Source: Psychrobacter sp. PG1 (GTDB lineage Bacteria > Pseudomonadota > Gammaproteobacteria > Pseudomonadales > Moraxellaceae). From it: a stretch of DNA of 52,960 nt. A model generated the notes under the pieces. It was not told the origin of the DNA. It searched no databases and saw nothing but the letters and a program-made list of their open reading frames with translations. Shown piece by piece: positions 1-9,297 of this stretch. Each line of letters opens with the position of its first letter. The stretch's first letter is position 1. The stretch spans positions 1 through 52,960 of the forward strand of contig NZ_JABUZG010000057.1 in NCBI RefSeq assembly GCF_014897815.1, in the 5' to 3' direction. Both the position numbers and the translations under genes were made by a program.

Positions 1-1
1 A

Positions 2-76
2 GATTCGGGTGCGTTGCACTTCGATGTTGAATCCAAGCAGCTTAATAGCAGTATTGTTTTGATAGAAATAATATAG
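2..76 (+). CDS. C-terminal end of an unidentified protein (partial)
   Basis: One plus-strand frame is open from the window edge for 24 codons and ends at TAG 74-76. The visible tail ends in IVLIEII. It is too short to identify. The intrinsic terminator at 179-209 lies downstream on the same strand, which fits a real gene ending here. An open stretch of 24 codons could also be chance. Confidence 0.35.
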   Translation, partial: DSGALHFDVESKQLNSSIVLIEII

Positions 77-124
77 AGATTAGCTCAGATAGATTTTTAC
101 CAAAAAAAAGAATAGCAGTTCGAC

Positions 125-152
125 TAAAAAACAAAAAGCCTGACTCATCAGG
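125..152 (-). terminator. Minus-strand intrinsic terminator candidate
   Basis: Read on the minus strand, a short hairpin (arms CCTGA/TCAGG at 139-152, four-base loop) is followed by a T-rich run (complement of 125-138). No large minus-strand gene lies upstream of it, so it may end a small RNA transcribed leftwards from around 241. Confidence 0.4.
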
Positions 153-178
153 ATACCAAAGACATACCTTTCCTCCTG

Positions 179-209
179 CCCAGATGCTCGCGCATTTGGG
201 TATTTTTTT
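179..209 (+). terminator. Intrinsic terminator before glyQ
   Basis: A 9-bp stem (179-187 with 192-200, one G-U pair, loop TCGC) is followed by TATTTTTTTA. It would stop transcription coming from the gene at the left edge, so glyQS should have its own promoter between about 210 and 427. Confidence 0.7.
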
Positions 210-427
210 ATCTGCTACTTTTGTGCCTCCTATATTGCAGCAGTTTGATTATAAATGAGCCTTATAACGACTGGTTTAGGTCTGCAGCATAAATTTAATT
301 GATGTAAATATAGATAAAATGGTCAATTTTTAGTAAGGTGAGCAGGCAAATAGAGTCGTTGCCGAATAGGCTATACGAGTGCTATCAAAACTTTATTTAT
401 AAATATCCATTCCACAGTGGCTTTACT

Positions 428-1483
428 ATGAAAACCCAAACTATGACATCCCAAGCGACAACTCCGATGATAGAAAATACAGACCCTCAACCGATGACGT
501 TTCAGGATTTAATCCTAACCCTACAGAATTATTGGGCCGATAAGGGCTGCGTTATTTTGCAGCCTTATGATATGGAAGTCGGCGCGGGTACTTTTCACAC
601 CGCGACATTTTTACGCTCGTTAGGTCCTGAGCGTTGGAATGCTGCCTATGTGCAGCCATCACGTCGTCCAACCGATGGTCGCTACGGTGATAACCCCAAC
701 CGCTTGCAGCATTATTATCAGTTTCAAGTGGTGCTAAAGCCAAATCCACCCAATATCCAAGAGCTGTATTTGGACTCGCTAAGAGCCATTGGTATTGATC
801 CATTGGTGCACGATGTGCGTTTTGTTGAAGATAACTGGGAGTCGCCAACGCTGGGTGCGTGGGGACTAGGCTGGGAGATTTGGCTCAACGGTATGGAAGT
901 GACGCAATTTACGTACTTCCAGCAAGTAGGCGGTCTTGAGTGCTTCCCAGTGACCGGCGAGATTACGTACGGTCTTGAGCGCTTGGCAATGTATGTGCAA
1001 GGCGTCGATAGCGTTTATGATTTGGTCTGGGCAGATGGTGAATTTGGTCGTGTCACGTATGGCGATGTCTTCCATCAAAACGAAGTGGAACAGTCTACTT
1101 ATAACTTTGAGCACGCCGATGTGCCGATGATGGGTCAGATGTTTGATTTTTATGAGCAGCAAGCAGATAAATTGGTTGCCGAAGGTTTGCCATTACCTGC
1201 CTATGAGATGGTACTAAAAGCCTCACATGCTTTTAATTTACTTGATGCTCGTGGTGCGATTTCAGTGACCGAACGTCAGCGTTTTATCCTACGTGTGCGT
1301 ACGCTTGCCCGTAAGGTTGCCATTGGTTACGTCGAAGCACGCGCTAAGTTAGGCTTTCCATTAGCGGATGAGGCGCATCGTCAAGACGCGCTTGATAAGT
1401 ATCTGCCAAAAGAAGAAGCCGCTGAGAATACAGAAATCAATCAAGCTATTGATAACAACCAATCTACTAATAACAATAAATAG
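428..1483 (+). CDS. glyQ: Glycyl-tRNA synthetase alpha subunit
   Basis: Catalytic alpha subunit of the bacterial alpha2-beta2 glycyl-tRNA synthetase, which charges tRNA-Gly in the cytoplasm. The conserved core begins at [14 protein letters not shown] (ATG at 494), with the class II signature further on ([18 protein letters not shown], then YGLERLAMY). The frame is open from a GTG at 338. I chose ATG 428, but ATG 443 or 494 is also possible because the residues before MTFQD are not conserved in the family. From 428 it has 351 residues, somewhat longer than the usual 300 or so, with a Gln/Asn-rich tail ([16 protein letters not shown]). glyS follows 9 bp downstream, so the two form an operon. 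Confidence 0.97.
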   Translation: MKTQTMTSQATTPMIENTDPQPMTFQDLILTLQNYWADKGCVILQPYDMEVGAGTFHTATFLRSLGPERWNAAYVQPSRRPTDGRYGDNPNRLQHYYQFQVVLKPNPPNIQELYLDSLRAIGIDPLVHDVRFVEDNWESPTLGAWGLGWEIWLNGMEVTQFTYFQQVGGLECFPVTGEITYGLERLAMYVQGVDSVYDLVWADGEFGRVTYGDVFHQNEVEQSTYNFEHADVPMMGQMFDFYEQQADKLVAEGLPLPAYEMVLKASHAFNLLDARGAISVTERQRFILRVRTLARKVAIGYVEARAKLGFPLADEAHRQDALDKYLPKEEAAENTEINQAIDNNQSTNNNK

Positions 1484-1492
1484 GAGCATCCC

Positions 1493-3586
1493 ATGAGTAC
1501 TATTCTATTTGAACTGGGGTGTGAAGAGCTACCTCCAAAAAGCCTAAAACCTCTACGTGATGCGCTACAAGCAAGCGTGATAGCGCAGTTAACTGAAGCT
1601 GATATTACCTTTGATAGTATCAAAGCCTTTGCCGCACCGCGTCGTTTGGCGCTTCAAATTCAGGGCATTAGCGATAAGCAGCCGGATCGTAGCGAGCAAA
1701 AGCGCGGTCCTGCGATTAAAGCCGCGTTTGATGCGGAAGGTAATCCAACACGTGCAGCGATGGGTTTTGCGAAAGGCTTAGGTATTGAAGCCAGTGAGCT
1801 GATAACGATTAACACCGACAAAGGTGATTATGTCGGTTATGAGCAAGTCATTCATGGTCAAGCAACTACTGAACTGTTAGCTACCATTTTTCAGACTGCA
1901 CTAGACAATCTACCGATTGCTAAGCGTATGCGCTCAGGTGCCAGCCGCAATGAATTTGTGCGTCCAGTCCAGTGGGCGGTATTGATGCAAGATAGTGCTG
2001 TCATTGATGCCATTATCCAAGGTCATCAGACGGGCACACAAACCCGTGGTCATCGCTTCCATAGTCCTGATTATCACGAGATTGCGCACGCCAATGACTA
2101 CGAAGAATTACTAGGCAGTTTAAAAGTCGTGGCTGATTTTGATAAGCGTCAAATGCTGATCAAAAACCAAGTCAAAGCGCTAGCAGATGAAGTTAATGCT
2201 GATGCTATCGTGCCGCAAGATTTGTTGGATGAAGTCACCGCATTGGTTGATTTTCCCATTGCACTGCGAGCAAGCTTTGAGCCGCGTTTTTTACAAGTGC
2301 CGCAAGAAGCGCTTATCTCTACCATGCAAGCGGATCAAAAGTATTTTTGCTTAACTGATAAAGCAGGCAAGTTGCAGCCTTACTTTATTTTTATTACCAA
2401 CATTGAGTCAAAAGATCCCAATCAAATTATCGAAGGTAATGAGAAAGTCGTACGTCCACGTTTGGCCGATGCCGAGTTTTTCTTCTTACAAGATCAAAAA
2501 CAGCCATTATTTGCGTTGACAGAAAGCCTCAAAACTCGTGTCTTCCAAGACAAGCTGGGTACGATTTGGGAAAAATCTGAGCGTATTGCCAAGCTTGCCG
2601 CCTTTATTGCCGCCTTGATGCAACAGCAGGGTCAGCAGATTGATATCGATGAAACGGTGCGTGCGGGTATTTTGTCAAAAGCTGATTTGGCAAGCTCATT
2701 GGTCGGTGAATATCCTGAATTACAAGGCATCGCAGGCACTTATTATGCGCGTCTGAATAATGAGCCAGAAGCAGTCGCGGCAAGTTTAGAAGAGCAATAT
2801 TTGCCCAAGTTCAGCGGTGACGTATTACCACAGACGCCAATTGGCATTTGCTTAGCATTAGCCGACCGTTTAGATACGCTTGTTGGTATTTTTGCCATTG
2901 ACCAAGCGCCGACAGGGTCAAAAGATCCGTTCAGTTTACGTCGTTCAGCCATCGGTATCTTGCGTATTTTGATCGAAAAGCAATTGCCAATTAATCTGGT
3001 TGCGCTCGTTGAACAAGCAATCAAAGGCTATAGTGACGCTGAAGGCAGCAAGATTGAAAAAATGGGTGATACGTTTACTCAGGTCATGGCATTCTTAAAC
3101 TCGCGCTATCGGGCGATGTATACCGAACAGGGCGTGAGCGTCGATACCATTCAGGCAGTGCAAGCGATTAACCCGCATATGCCGCTCGATTTTGATCAGC
3201 GTATTCGCGCGGTACAAGCCTTTAGCGAATTGTCACAAGCTTCAATGCTTGCTGATTCAAACAAGCGTGTCGCCAATATATTGGCTAAGTCAGAAGTGAG
3301 TGTCGCTGATACTGTGGATGAAGCGCTATTGTCTGAATCTGCCGAGCAAAGTTTATATGCAAGTGTGCTGCAAGCGCAGACGGCGGTTAAACCGCTGCTA
3401 GAACAAGCTGATTACACACAAGTATTGCAAACGCTTGCTAGCTTAGATGAGCCGCTGACGCAATTCTTTGATAATGTGATGGTCAACAGTGAAGACGCCG
3501 CCCTTAAAAACAACCGCTTAGCGCTGCTTAAGCAAGTACGCGCACTGTTTTTAACCGTCGCTGATATCAGTGAGTTGCAGCTATAG
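1493..3586 (+). CDS. glyS: Glycyl-tRNA synthetase beta subunit
   Basis: Beta subunit of glycyl-tRNA synthetase, which carries the tRNA-binding region and is needed with GlyQ for charging. The start MSTILFELGCEELPPKSL is the classic GlyS N-terminus, and the ATG is preceded by AGGAG at the right distance. Internal family blocks include KRMRSGASRNEFVRPVQW, the HD-like region around SSLVGEYPELQGIAGTYYA, and SKDPFSLRRSAIGILRI. Its 697 residues match the usual length of about 690. A strong terminator follows at 3633-3660, closing the glyQS operon. Confidence 0.98.
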   Translation: MSTILFELGCEELPPKSLKPLRDALQASVIAQLTEADITFDSIKAFAAPRRLALQIQGISDKQPDRSEQKRGPAIKAAFDAEGNPTRAAMGFAKGLGIEASELITINTDKGDYVGYEQVIHGQATTELLATIFQTALDNLPIAKRMRSGASRNEFVRPVQWAVLMQDSAVIDAIIQGHQTGTQTRGHRFHSPDYHEIAHANDYEELLGSLKVVADFDKRQMLIKNQVKALADEVNADAIVPQDLLDEVTALVDFPIALRASFEPRFLQVPQEALISTMQADQKYFCLTDKAGKLQPYFIFITNIESKDPNQIIEGNEKVVRPRLADAEFFFLQDQKQPLFALTESLKTRVFQDKLGTIWEKSERIAKLAAFIAALMQQQGQQIDIDETVRAGILSKADLASSLVGEYPELQGIAGTYYARLNNEPEAVAASLEEQYLPKFSGDVLPQTPIGICLALADRLDTLVGIFAIDQAPTGSKDPFSLRRSAIGILRILIEKQLPINLVALVEQAIKGYSDAEGSKIEKMGDTFTQVMAFLNSRYRAMYTEQGVSVDTIQAVQAINPHMPLDFDQRIRAVQAFSELSQASMLADSNKRVANILAKSEVSVADTVDEALLSESAEQSLYASVLQAQTAVKPLLEQADYTQVLQTLASLDEPLTQFFDNVMVNSEDAALKNNRLALLKQVRALFLTVADISELQL

Positions 3587-3632
3587 TTTCACTAATATAG
3601 ATCGCTCACTTTATTATTTTCTATTTAATATA

Positions 3633-3660
3633 AAAACTGGCCCGCTATGGCCAGTTTTTT
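3633..3660 (+). terminator. Terminator of glyQS
   Basis: A perfect 10-bp inverted repeat (3633-3642 with 3649-3658) around loop CGCTAT ends in a T run. It lies 47 bp after the glyS stop. Confidence 0.88.
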
Positions 3661-3840
3661 ACGCCATATCATGGCATTTATTGATAAATTATCATGATAA
3701 ATGGATGGACAATTAACTCGCTAAAGCATAGCACTATCGTCAGTATTGATGGTTAAGTTATACTGTTCAGACGTATTGAATAATCCGCCAAACGGCTTTT
3801 ATCATTCATAGCGCTTACTCATATTTAAAGGAGCACTGCC

Positions 3841-4137
3841 GTGTTTGCTGTTATCATTATCATCATCGTTATTTGGATAGTAATGTGGGGGTTTTATAAA
3901 TTTATGTACCCGCGTGCGCCCAAAAGCATGATGCCAAAAAAAGGGGATGTGATTACACCGCGTCAGTGCAATTTTTGTGGCAACAGCTTAGCTGAATACC
4001 GCGGCGTCCTTGAAACCAAGCCCAACTTGGCTGCAAATAGTGAGAGTGCCATTGGCGAAAACCAAACATTGTTTTTTTGCAATTATGAGCATCAAGCAGA
4101 TTTTCATGCAGGTAAGGTTTATAACCCTGACGTATAA
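3841..4137 (+). CDS. Small membrane-anchored zinc-ribbon protein (PP0621-like)
   Basis: A 98-residue protein starting at GTG 3841, preceded by AAAGGAG. Residues 2-22 form one hydrophobic, Ile-rich membrane segment. A cytoplasmic domain follows with CNFCG at about 43-47 and a later Cys in FFCNYEHQADFH, which looks like a degenerate zinc ribbon. The architecture resembles the short PP0621-family proteins of gammaproteobacteria, but the assignment comes from layout, not from a search. Function unknown. It stands alone between the glyS terminator and the convergent zapA gene. Confidence 0.75.
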   Translation: MFAVIIIIIVIWIVMWGFYKFMYPRAPKSMMPKKGDVITPRQCNFCGNSLAEYRGVLETKPNLAANSESAIGENQTLFFCNYEHQADFHAGKVYNPDV

Positions 4138-4219
4138 ATAATTAGATTATGGCTTGGGCATAAAAAAGTGCTTGGCTCATCAGAGCGAAGCGCTTATTGT
4201 TTCGTCGCGTAATATGCGC

Positions 4220-4651
4220 TTATAAAACAGACTGTGCGTCTTTCATAATTTTATTTAATAGCGCTTCAGATTGTTTGTCTTGCTGTAGTCGATCTTCATC
4301 GCTTCTTTGATTGGTGTGTATTTTTTCATACAAATTCAAGCAGCACAATACTAAGATACTTTCTTGACTGAGGCTTGGCGCATCTCGTTTGAGATCTAGT
4401 GCATGGTTATTGATATACGAGACAGCTGAGAGCAGCTCTTCTTGTTCGTGTACTGGGCAATAAATAGGATAAGTGACACCCGCAATTGCAATATCAACCT
4501 TTTTGATTTGTGGTTCAGGGATAGTGGTTTTCACAGTAGCACTCGACGTATTTGAACCAGTTGCAGCGACTGGTTGTGGTTTAGAAGAAATATTCTGCTG
4601 TTGGCCATTTTGTGGCTTTTTTTCTATAGAGTTTTTGTGGTCATCGGTCAT
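4220..4651 (-). CDS. zapA: Cell division protein ZapA
   Basis: ZapA binds and bundles FtsZ filaments at mid-cell. The ZapA domain starts at about residue 50 (VDIAIAGVTYPIYCPVHEQE, then LLSAVSYINNHALDLKR) and is followed by the C-terminal helix. With 143 residues it is longer than the usual 100 or so because of an N-terminal, low-complexity tail rich in Gln, Ser and Thr (residues 1-48). The coiled-coil gene lies 109 bp upstream on the same strand, and ygfB is divergent beyond it, the arrangement commonly seen around zapA in gammaproteobacteria. No 6S RNA or ygfA gene is recognisable next to it. Confidence 0.9.
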   Translation of the reverse strand: MTDDHKNSIEKKPQNGQQQNISSKPQPVAATGSNTSSATVKTTIPEPQIKKVDIAIAGVTYPIYCPVHEQEELLSAVSYINNHALDLKRDAPSLSQESILVLCCLNLYEKIHTNQRSDEDRLQQDKQSEALLNKIMKDAQSVL

Positions 4652-4760
4652 GATAAATCCTACAATGTCTGGTCAGTAAAATGAGTAATATAAAATATTA
4701 CCGTTTTGATTTTGTCGGTTTCATTAGCAAGTAGTAATGATCGCTCATTGCCATCACTGA

Positions 4761-5201
4761 TCAGCCTTCTACTTGATCGATGTGGGTTAAGCGTTTTAAT
4801 ACAACTTGTGTACGCTCTGCTGCCAATTGATTCTTTTTCTGCAGCTCACTGTTTTGCTGTTTAATATCGCTATATTGCTGCTTTAATTCATTGTTTTGTT
4901 GCTGTAGCTGGCTGTTTTGTTGTTGCAATTGGCTGACCTGTTTTTGCAGTTTGTCTTGCTCTTCGCCTATCATATGATGCGCTTCAGCCAAGCTTTGATA
5001 GCGCTTGTCGAGATCGTTCAATTGTTTTTTGGCACCGTCGCGTTCGCTATGACTAGTGTTGAGCTTGGTCGTTAATGCTGCAAGCTCTTGAGGGTCGCTA
5101 ACAGGATGCTGTTTGAGGCTGCTAAGTTCAGCACTGACAAGCTGATACTGTTTTTTGATGTCGAGTATCATTTTTTCTAATATTCTAAGTTGATCATACA
5201 T
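4761..5201 (-). CDS. Coiled-coil protein next to zapA (TIGR02449/ZapB-like)
   Basis: A 146-residue, almost wholly coiled-coil protein. Residues of roughly 88-125 form five near-perfect heptads of the type QLQQQNS/ELKQQYS/ELQKKNQ, and the tail is RTQVVLKRLTHIDQVEG. Gammaproteobacteria often carry a short coiled-coil gene (TIGR02449) directly upstream of zapA, and ZapB-type coiled coils join the Z-ring through ZapA. I infer the same role here from position and structure. It is about twice the length of the usual TIGR02449 protein. The Gln-rich heptads look like a local expansion. Confidence 0.7.
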   Translation of the reverse strand: MYDQLRILEKMILDIKKQYQLVSAELSSLKQHPVSDPQELAALTTKLNTSHSERDGAKKQLNDLDKRYQSLAEAHHMIGEEQDKLQKQVSQLQQQNSQLQQQNNELKQQYSDIKQQNSELQKKNQLAAERTQVVLKRLTHIDQVEG

Positions 5202-5447
5202 AGTCAGTTTTTATCCTTAACAAGTAAGCGTGAATGAATTTTGTTCTCTGCGTTTAATAATGCCATAGGTGACCGCATAATATCTATATCAACAAAGTAA
5301 TTACCTATATTAGGTGTTGTTTGTTTATTTTTATTAGCCATGGTTTGATTGATAATATCAAGCGATGTCTCACACCTATTTTATTCGTCTATTTTTATTT
5401 TTTAAGCAATATTTTTTAAGCAATAATCAATCACTAGGATCTTTATT

Positions 5448-6101
5448 ATGAATGACAATATATCTGGCTGGAATACATGGCTGACTGCTTTTGATGACTG
5501 GACTGACGTGTCTATCAGCGAAGTGCACGGCTTGATGACAGGGCTGATGACGGCCTGTAATGCGCCTGATGAGCAAGTATGGGCTAAGGTATTTGAGGAG
5601 CTCAGTTTTGCGCCGTTACCTGACGAGGCATTGACACTGTTAACAGAAGAAGCGGAAGACACTGTTTTTCAGCTTAAAGACAAAGACGATGCTTATTCTT
5701 ACACGCCATTAGTACCAGATGATGAACATGATTTGTACGAGCGCGTGATGGCATTGAAACAGTGGGCAAATGGTTTTATGACGGGCTTTGGGATTACCGA
5801 CTGTGGTCTCAGTGGTGACGAAAATGAGATGCTGTCTGATTTGGCTAAAATCGGTGGTATTCGCTTAGAAGATGATGAAAACTTTGAAGGTGGCGAAGAG
5901 TCTTATCTGCATATTTATGAGTTTGCGCGCATGGTGCCAGTGAGCTTTGCCACCCGCAAGCGTAAACCTGTTAAAGATATTGCCCTGATTGCTGGACTGG
6001 CTATCGGTGCCAAAACCACCAAAGAGCTGCAGGCAGAAGGCAAGTTACCAAAGCCAATGCCGCCAGTCGTTGATGCGATGAATCAAAACCGTCCTTCATA
6101 A
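5448..6101 (+). CDS. YgfB/UPF0149 family protein
   Basis: The motif SEVHGLMTGLMTACNAP near the N-terminus and WANGFMTGFGITDCGLS in the middle are hallmarks of the all-helical UPF0149 (YgfB) family. It has 217 residues, slightly longer than the common 190 or so. Start ATG 5448 has a weak AGGA upstream. It is divergent from the zapA pair, as in many gammaproteobacteria. In Pseudomonas aeruginosa YgfB influences ampDh3 and beta-lactam response. Whether that holds here cannot be told from the sequence. A C-terminal extension (KLPKPMPPVVDAMNQNRPS) is Pro-rich. Confidence 0.88.
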   Translation: MNDNISGWNTWLTAFDDWTDVSISEVHGLMTGLMTACNAPDEQVWAKVFEELSFAPLPDEALTLLTEEAEDTVFQLKDKDDAYSYTPLVPDDEHDLYERVMALKQWANGFMTGFGITDCGLSGDENEMLSDLAKIGGIRLEDDENFEGGEESYLHIYEFARMVPVSFATRKRKPVKDIALIAGLAIGAKTTKELQAEGKLPKPMPPVVDAMNQNRPS

Positions 6102-6397
6102 TAAAGACGCTATCGTAAGAAGCAATCTGTCGTAAAAGCCAACTTATCATCCATGCTAGGGCGTACCCCTAATCTAAGCGAAAACTACTAAATGGGTTAA
6201 AAATAGTTAAATCTTGCAAAACTACGTCAAATAGCTGGTTAATATCCCGATATTATCTGCGCTATTTTCCTGATTCGGCTATCATTTATCTCATTTTTAT
6301 CACCATTTTCAAAATGAGAACACGCCCGAGTATTTTCTAAAAAGATATGAGAGATTTTAAGAGTCATTACTGGCGCTTAGATAATAGAAGGGAGATT

Positions 6398-6883
6398 ATG
6401 ATGATCACCGACAATGATATGATGTGTTTGCGCCGCTGCGTAGAGCTTGCTACTGAAGCGCTAGAGGCGGGCGATGAGCCATTTGGTAGCGTATTGGTCG
6501 ACGACGATGGTCATGTGCTGCATGAAGATCGTAACCGAGCCAATACGGTCGATGCTACTTATCATCCTGAAATTGCCGTTGCAAAATGGGCAGCAGCAAA
6601 TATGACAGCGGAGGCGCGCGCTAACGCTGTGGTTTATACCTCGGGCGAGCATTGTGCCATGTGTTCGGCCGCGCATGCGTGGGCAGGGCTTGGTCGTATC
6701 GTTTATGTCAGCTCATCAAAACAGTTGGATGAATGGATGCAGGAGATGGGCGTAAAATCCTCATCACCGATCAATTCATTAAGTATTCAAGAAGTGGCTC
6801 CGAACATACCAGTACAAGGTCCGATTGCAGGCTTAGATGCAGAAGTAAAGGCGCTGCAACAGCGCGCATTTCAAAGATGCTAA
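6398..6883 (+). CDS. Nucleoside deaminase, CDA-fold zinc enzyme
   Basis: A 161-residue cytidine-deaminase-fold protein. The zinc site is visible as HPE (residues 56-58, His ligand and Glu proton shuttle) and CAMC (Cys 86 and Cys 89). The usual PCxxC is changed to EHCAMC, so the Pro before the first Cys is missing. The closest group appears to be guanine or nucleoside deaminases of the TadA/GuaD type. The exact substrate cannot be set from the sequence. The frame is open from 6347, but GGGAG immediately before ATG 6398 marks that start. It lies upstream of argE without an obvious functional link. Confidence 0.88.
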   Translation: MMITDNDMMCLRRCVELATEALEAGDEPFGSVLVDDDGHVLHEDRNRANTVDATYHPEIAVAKWAAANMTAEARANAVVYTSGEHCAMCSAAHAWAGLGRIVYVSSSKQLDEWMQEMGVKSSSPINSLSIQEVAPNIPVQGPIAGLDAEVKALQQRAFQRC

Positions 6884-7018
6884 CGCTTTCTATTTTTACC
6901 ATTCCAGAAATTACAGTAGCGAAAAACGAGTGCGAGTACTACATCTAGTAGGCTTGGAAAATTTAACATCGCTAACCGTATTTCTAAAATCGGTATTATA
7001 TCGTGATAAGGATATTTC

Positions 7019-8251
7019 ATGACTTCGAACAATAATAATCAGCTCAAAAATACGTCTTACCCTGCGCATAGTATCGATTGGCTTACACGCTTGATTGCTT
7101 TTGATACGGTCAGTCGCCATTCAAATTTAGCCTTGATTGAAGATGTGCAAGCGTACTGTGAACAATTAGGTTTGATAGTAGATTTGACTTTTAATGAAGC
7201 CAAAAACAAGGCCAATCTATTCGTTACTGTGCCAGTAGGCAAAAACTTTGATGAAGTAAATCATGGTCTGGTGCTGTCTGGTCATACCGATGTGGTGCCA
7301 GTTGATGGTCAAGACTGGGCGTCAGATCCATTCACTGCGACGATACGTGGCGATAAGCTATACGGGCGCGGTGCGTGTGATATGAAAGGTTTTATCGCTT
7401 GTGCATTGACGTTATTACCACGCGCTGTGCAATTATCAAATAGCGGTCAGTTACGTCGTCCACTGCATTTGGCATTGTCATTCGATGAAGAAGTGGGCTG
7501 TTTGGGTGCGCCATTGATACTGGCAGATTTGAAAGCTCGTGGTATCACACCTGATTATTGTATCGTCGGTGAGCCAACCAATATGACGATGGTTGTGGCA
7601 CATAAAGGCATTGCCGTTTATCGTTGCCGCGTCCATGGTAAGTCTGCGCATTCGTCATTGACCGCCCAAGGTGTCAATGCTATCAGCTATGCCAGTCGTT
7701 TGATTGGTTATGTTGATGAGTTGGCAGAAGAATTGAGCCATCGTGATGGTGCTCTTGAAGATGGGGACGCGCTATTCGATGTGCCTTATTCCACATTGTC
7801 TGTAGGCACGATTCGAGGTGGTACCGCGACCAATATTGTGCCTAATCTATGCGAGTTTACCTTTGACTATCGTAACCTGCCGCATATGACGCAAGAGGAT
7901 ATTCTTGCACCGATTCAAGCGAAAGTGGCAGAATTAAATGCCCAGATGCAAGCACGTGCTGCCGATACTGGCATTGAGCTGATGCAAGAAGAAAGCGTAC
8001 CGGCAATGACTGATAACGACAGTGCTGAATTGCAATCGTTAATAGCCGCTCTGACTGGAGATAAAGAGCGTCATAAAGTGGCTTATGCAACTGAGGGCGG
8101 GCAATTTACCAATGCTGGCATCCCAACGATTATCTGCGGTCCCGGTAGTATTGAGCAAGCACATAAAGCCGATGAATATGTCGAGCTGAGTGAAATTGAG
8201 CGCTGTGATGGTTTTTTACAGAAATTGCTAAACAGCTGCACAAGTAAATAA
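7019..8251 (+). CDS. argE: Acetylornithine deacetylase
   Basis: M20-family zinc peptidase-fold enzyme that removes the acetyl group from N-acetylornithine to give ornithine for arginine synthesis. The metal-site blocks are visible: SGHTDVVPVDGQDW, GRGACDMKGF, SFDEEVGCLGA (catalytic Glu pair), and the C-terminal GPGSIEQAHKADEYV with its His ligand. Length 410 residues, close to the family norm (about 385), with a short polar N-terminal extension. Start ATG 7019 follows a GATAAGGATATTTC leader with AAGGA. A terminator follows at 8297-8328. Confidence 0.94.
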   Translation: MTSNNNNQLKNTSYPAHSIDWLTRLIAFDTVSRHSNLALIEDVQAYCEQLGLIVDLTFNEAKNKANLFVTVPVGKNFDEVNHGLVLSGHTDVVPVDGQDWASDPFTATIRGDKLYGRGACDMKGFIACALTLLPRAVQLSNSGQLRRPLHLALSFDEEVGCLGAPLILADLKARGITPDYCIVGEPTNMTMVVAHKGIAVYRCRVHGKSAHSSLTAQGVNAISYASRLIGYVDELAEELSHRDGALEDGDALFDVPYSTLSVGTIRGGTATNIVPNLCEFTFDYRNLPHMTQEDILAPIQAKVAELNAQMQARAADTGIELMQEESVPAMTDNDSAELQSLIAALTGDKERHKVAYATEGGQFTNAGIPTIICGPGSIEQAHKADEYVELSEIERCDGFLQKLLNSCTSK

Positions 8252-8296
8252 TATATAAAAATACCAGACATAAGTATATAATGTGAGTAAGTATAA

Positions 8297-8328
8297 ATAA
8301 TACCGCCTAAATGGCGGTATTATTTTTT
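8297..8328 (+). terminator. Terminator of argE
   Basis: A perfect 11-bp stem (8297-8307 with 8313-8323), loop TAAAT, is followed by a T run. It lies 45 bp after the argE stop. Confidence 0.88.
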
Positions 8329-8384
8329 GGTAATGTAGCGACTCGTGTGAGAGCTGCTGATATACACATAGTAGGGGTTGGTCG

Positions 8385-9119
8385 ATGTCTTGGCATCTGT
8401 TTGCAGTATTCTTTGCAAGTACGTTTTTTATTTCAGCGACCCCAGGTCCCAATATGCTGCTCGCGTTTCAGTATGGCATGAACTATGGCGTAAAGCGCAC
8501 ATTGTGGACGCTGGCAGGACTGAGCCTTGGGTTGTTTATTTTGCTGCTATCGACACTACTTGGACTCGATGTGATCAGTCGCCAGTCGCCTTGGTTGTTG
8601 ACAGTCATTAAAGCAGTGGGTGCGGCGTATTTAATCTATCTGGGTATTAGCTCTTGGCGCGATGTAGGCGATGGCAGCTTGATGAGTGATGCTCGTGAAA
8701 TGAGCGAAGAAGTCGCGGCTGAATATTCTATTTCTGGCAGTGAAGATACAGCTGGTACACCGCAGCCACGTTCGCTCTCAAGCGCAGCGGTGAGAATCTC
8801 GCCAAGCAATGTAACCTTGTTCCGTACAGGTGTTTGGGTATCGCTATCTAACCCCAAAGCCATCTTATTTTTTGCAGCTTTCTTCCCCAAATTTATCAAT
8901 TTTAGTGCGCCGTTATGGCCGCAGTATATTATGCTGACTTGTGGGCTGTTTTTGAGCGAGACGATTTGGCAGCTGATTTATACCATTGGCGGTAAAAAGC
9001 TGGCTAGTTGGCTTGATGTTGGTGAGCGTTTGGCATGGCTCAATCGCGGATGCGGGGTGATATTTATTTTAATTGCCGCGGCGTTATTGGCTGAGGTTTT
9101 AAATGGTTTTTTGGTTTAA
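8385..9119 (+). CDS. LysE/RhtB family amino-acid exporter
   Basis: Inner-membrane exporter of the LysE/RhtB family. The N-terminus has the family block FISATPGPNMLLAFQYGMNYG, followed by about six hydrophobic segments and the conserved NPKAILFFAAFFPKFI. Substrates of the family include homoserine, threonine, lysine and other amino acids, and the specific one here is unknown. It has 244 residues instead of about 205-210, because a polar loop of some 40 residues (about 92-135, rich in Ser, Glu and Ala) is inserted before the NPKA block. ATG 8385 has a GGGG-rich weak ribosome site. Confidence 0.9.
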   Translation: MSWHLFAVFFASTFFISATPGPNMLLAFQYGMNYGVKRTLWTLAGLSLGLFILLLSTLLGLDVISRQSPWLLTVIKAVGAAYLIYLGISSWRDVGDGSLMSDAREMSEEVAAEYSISGSEDTAGTPQPRSLSSAAVRISPSNVTLFRTGVWVSLSNPKAILFFAAFFPKFINFSAPLWPQYIMLTCGLFLSETIWQLIYTIGGKKLASWLDVGERLAWLNRGCGVIFILIAAALLAEVLNGFLV

Positions 9120-9297
9120 ACGTCTTTGTCAGCAATTTAGCAAGCATTGTACTTATATACTACAGCTCCTTATTAAAAACTGATAATTAGAGAGGTTTTA
9201 TATAAAGGATATTTCGTAAAAAACAAAATTGTAATGCAGTTTTTTACGATTCGCAAGGTTTAGATAACCAACTTATAGGGATTTATACCAAGAAAGT

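Noticed and set aside
139..152. CTGATGAG on the minus strand, resembling a hammerhead ribozyme core
   Set aside because: No GAAA partner and no stem II; it is better explained as a short terminator hairpin.
210..427. Glycine riboswitch before glyQ
   Set aside because: The conserved glycine-aptamer core could not be found, and glyQS is not a usual target of that riboswitch.
4138..4219. 6S RNA next to zapA
   Set aside because: The 80-bp gap downstream of zapA is too short for a 6S RNA, and no ygfA gene is present.
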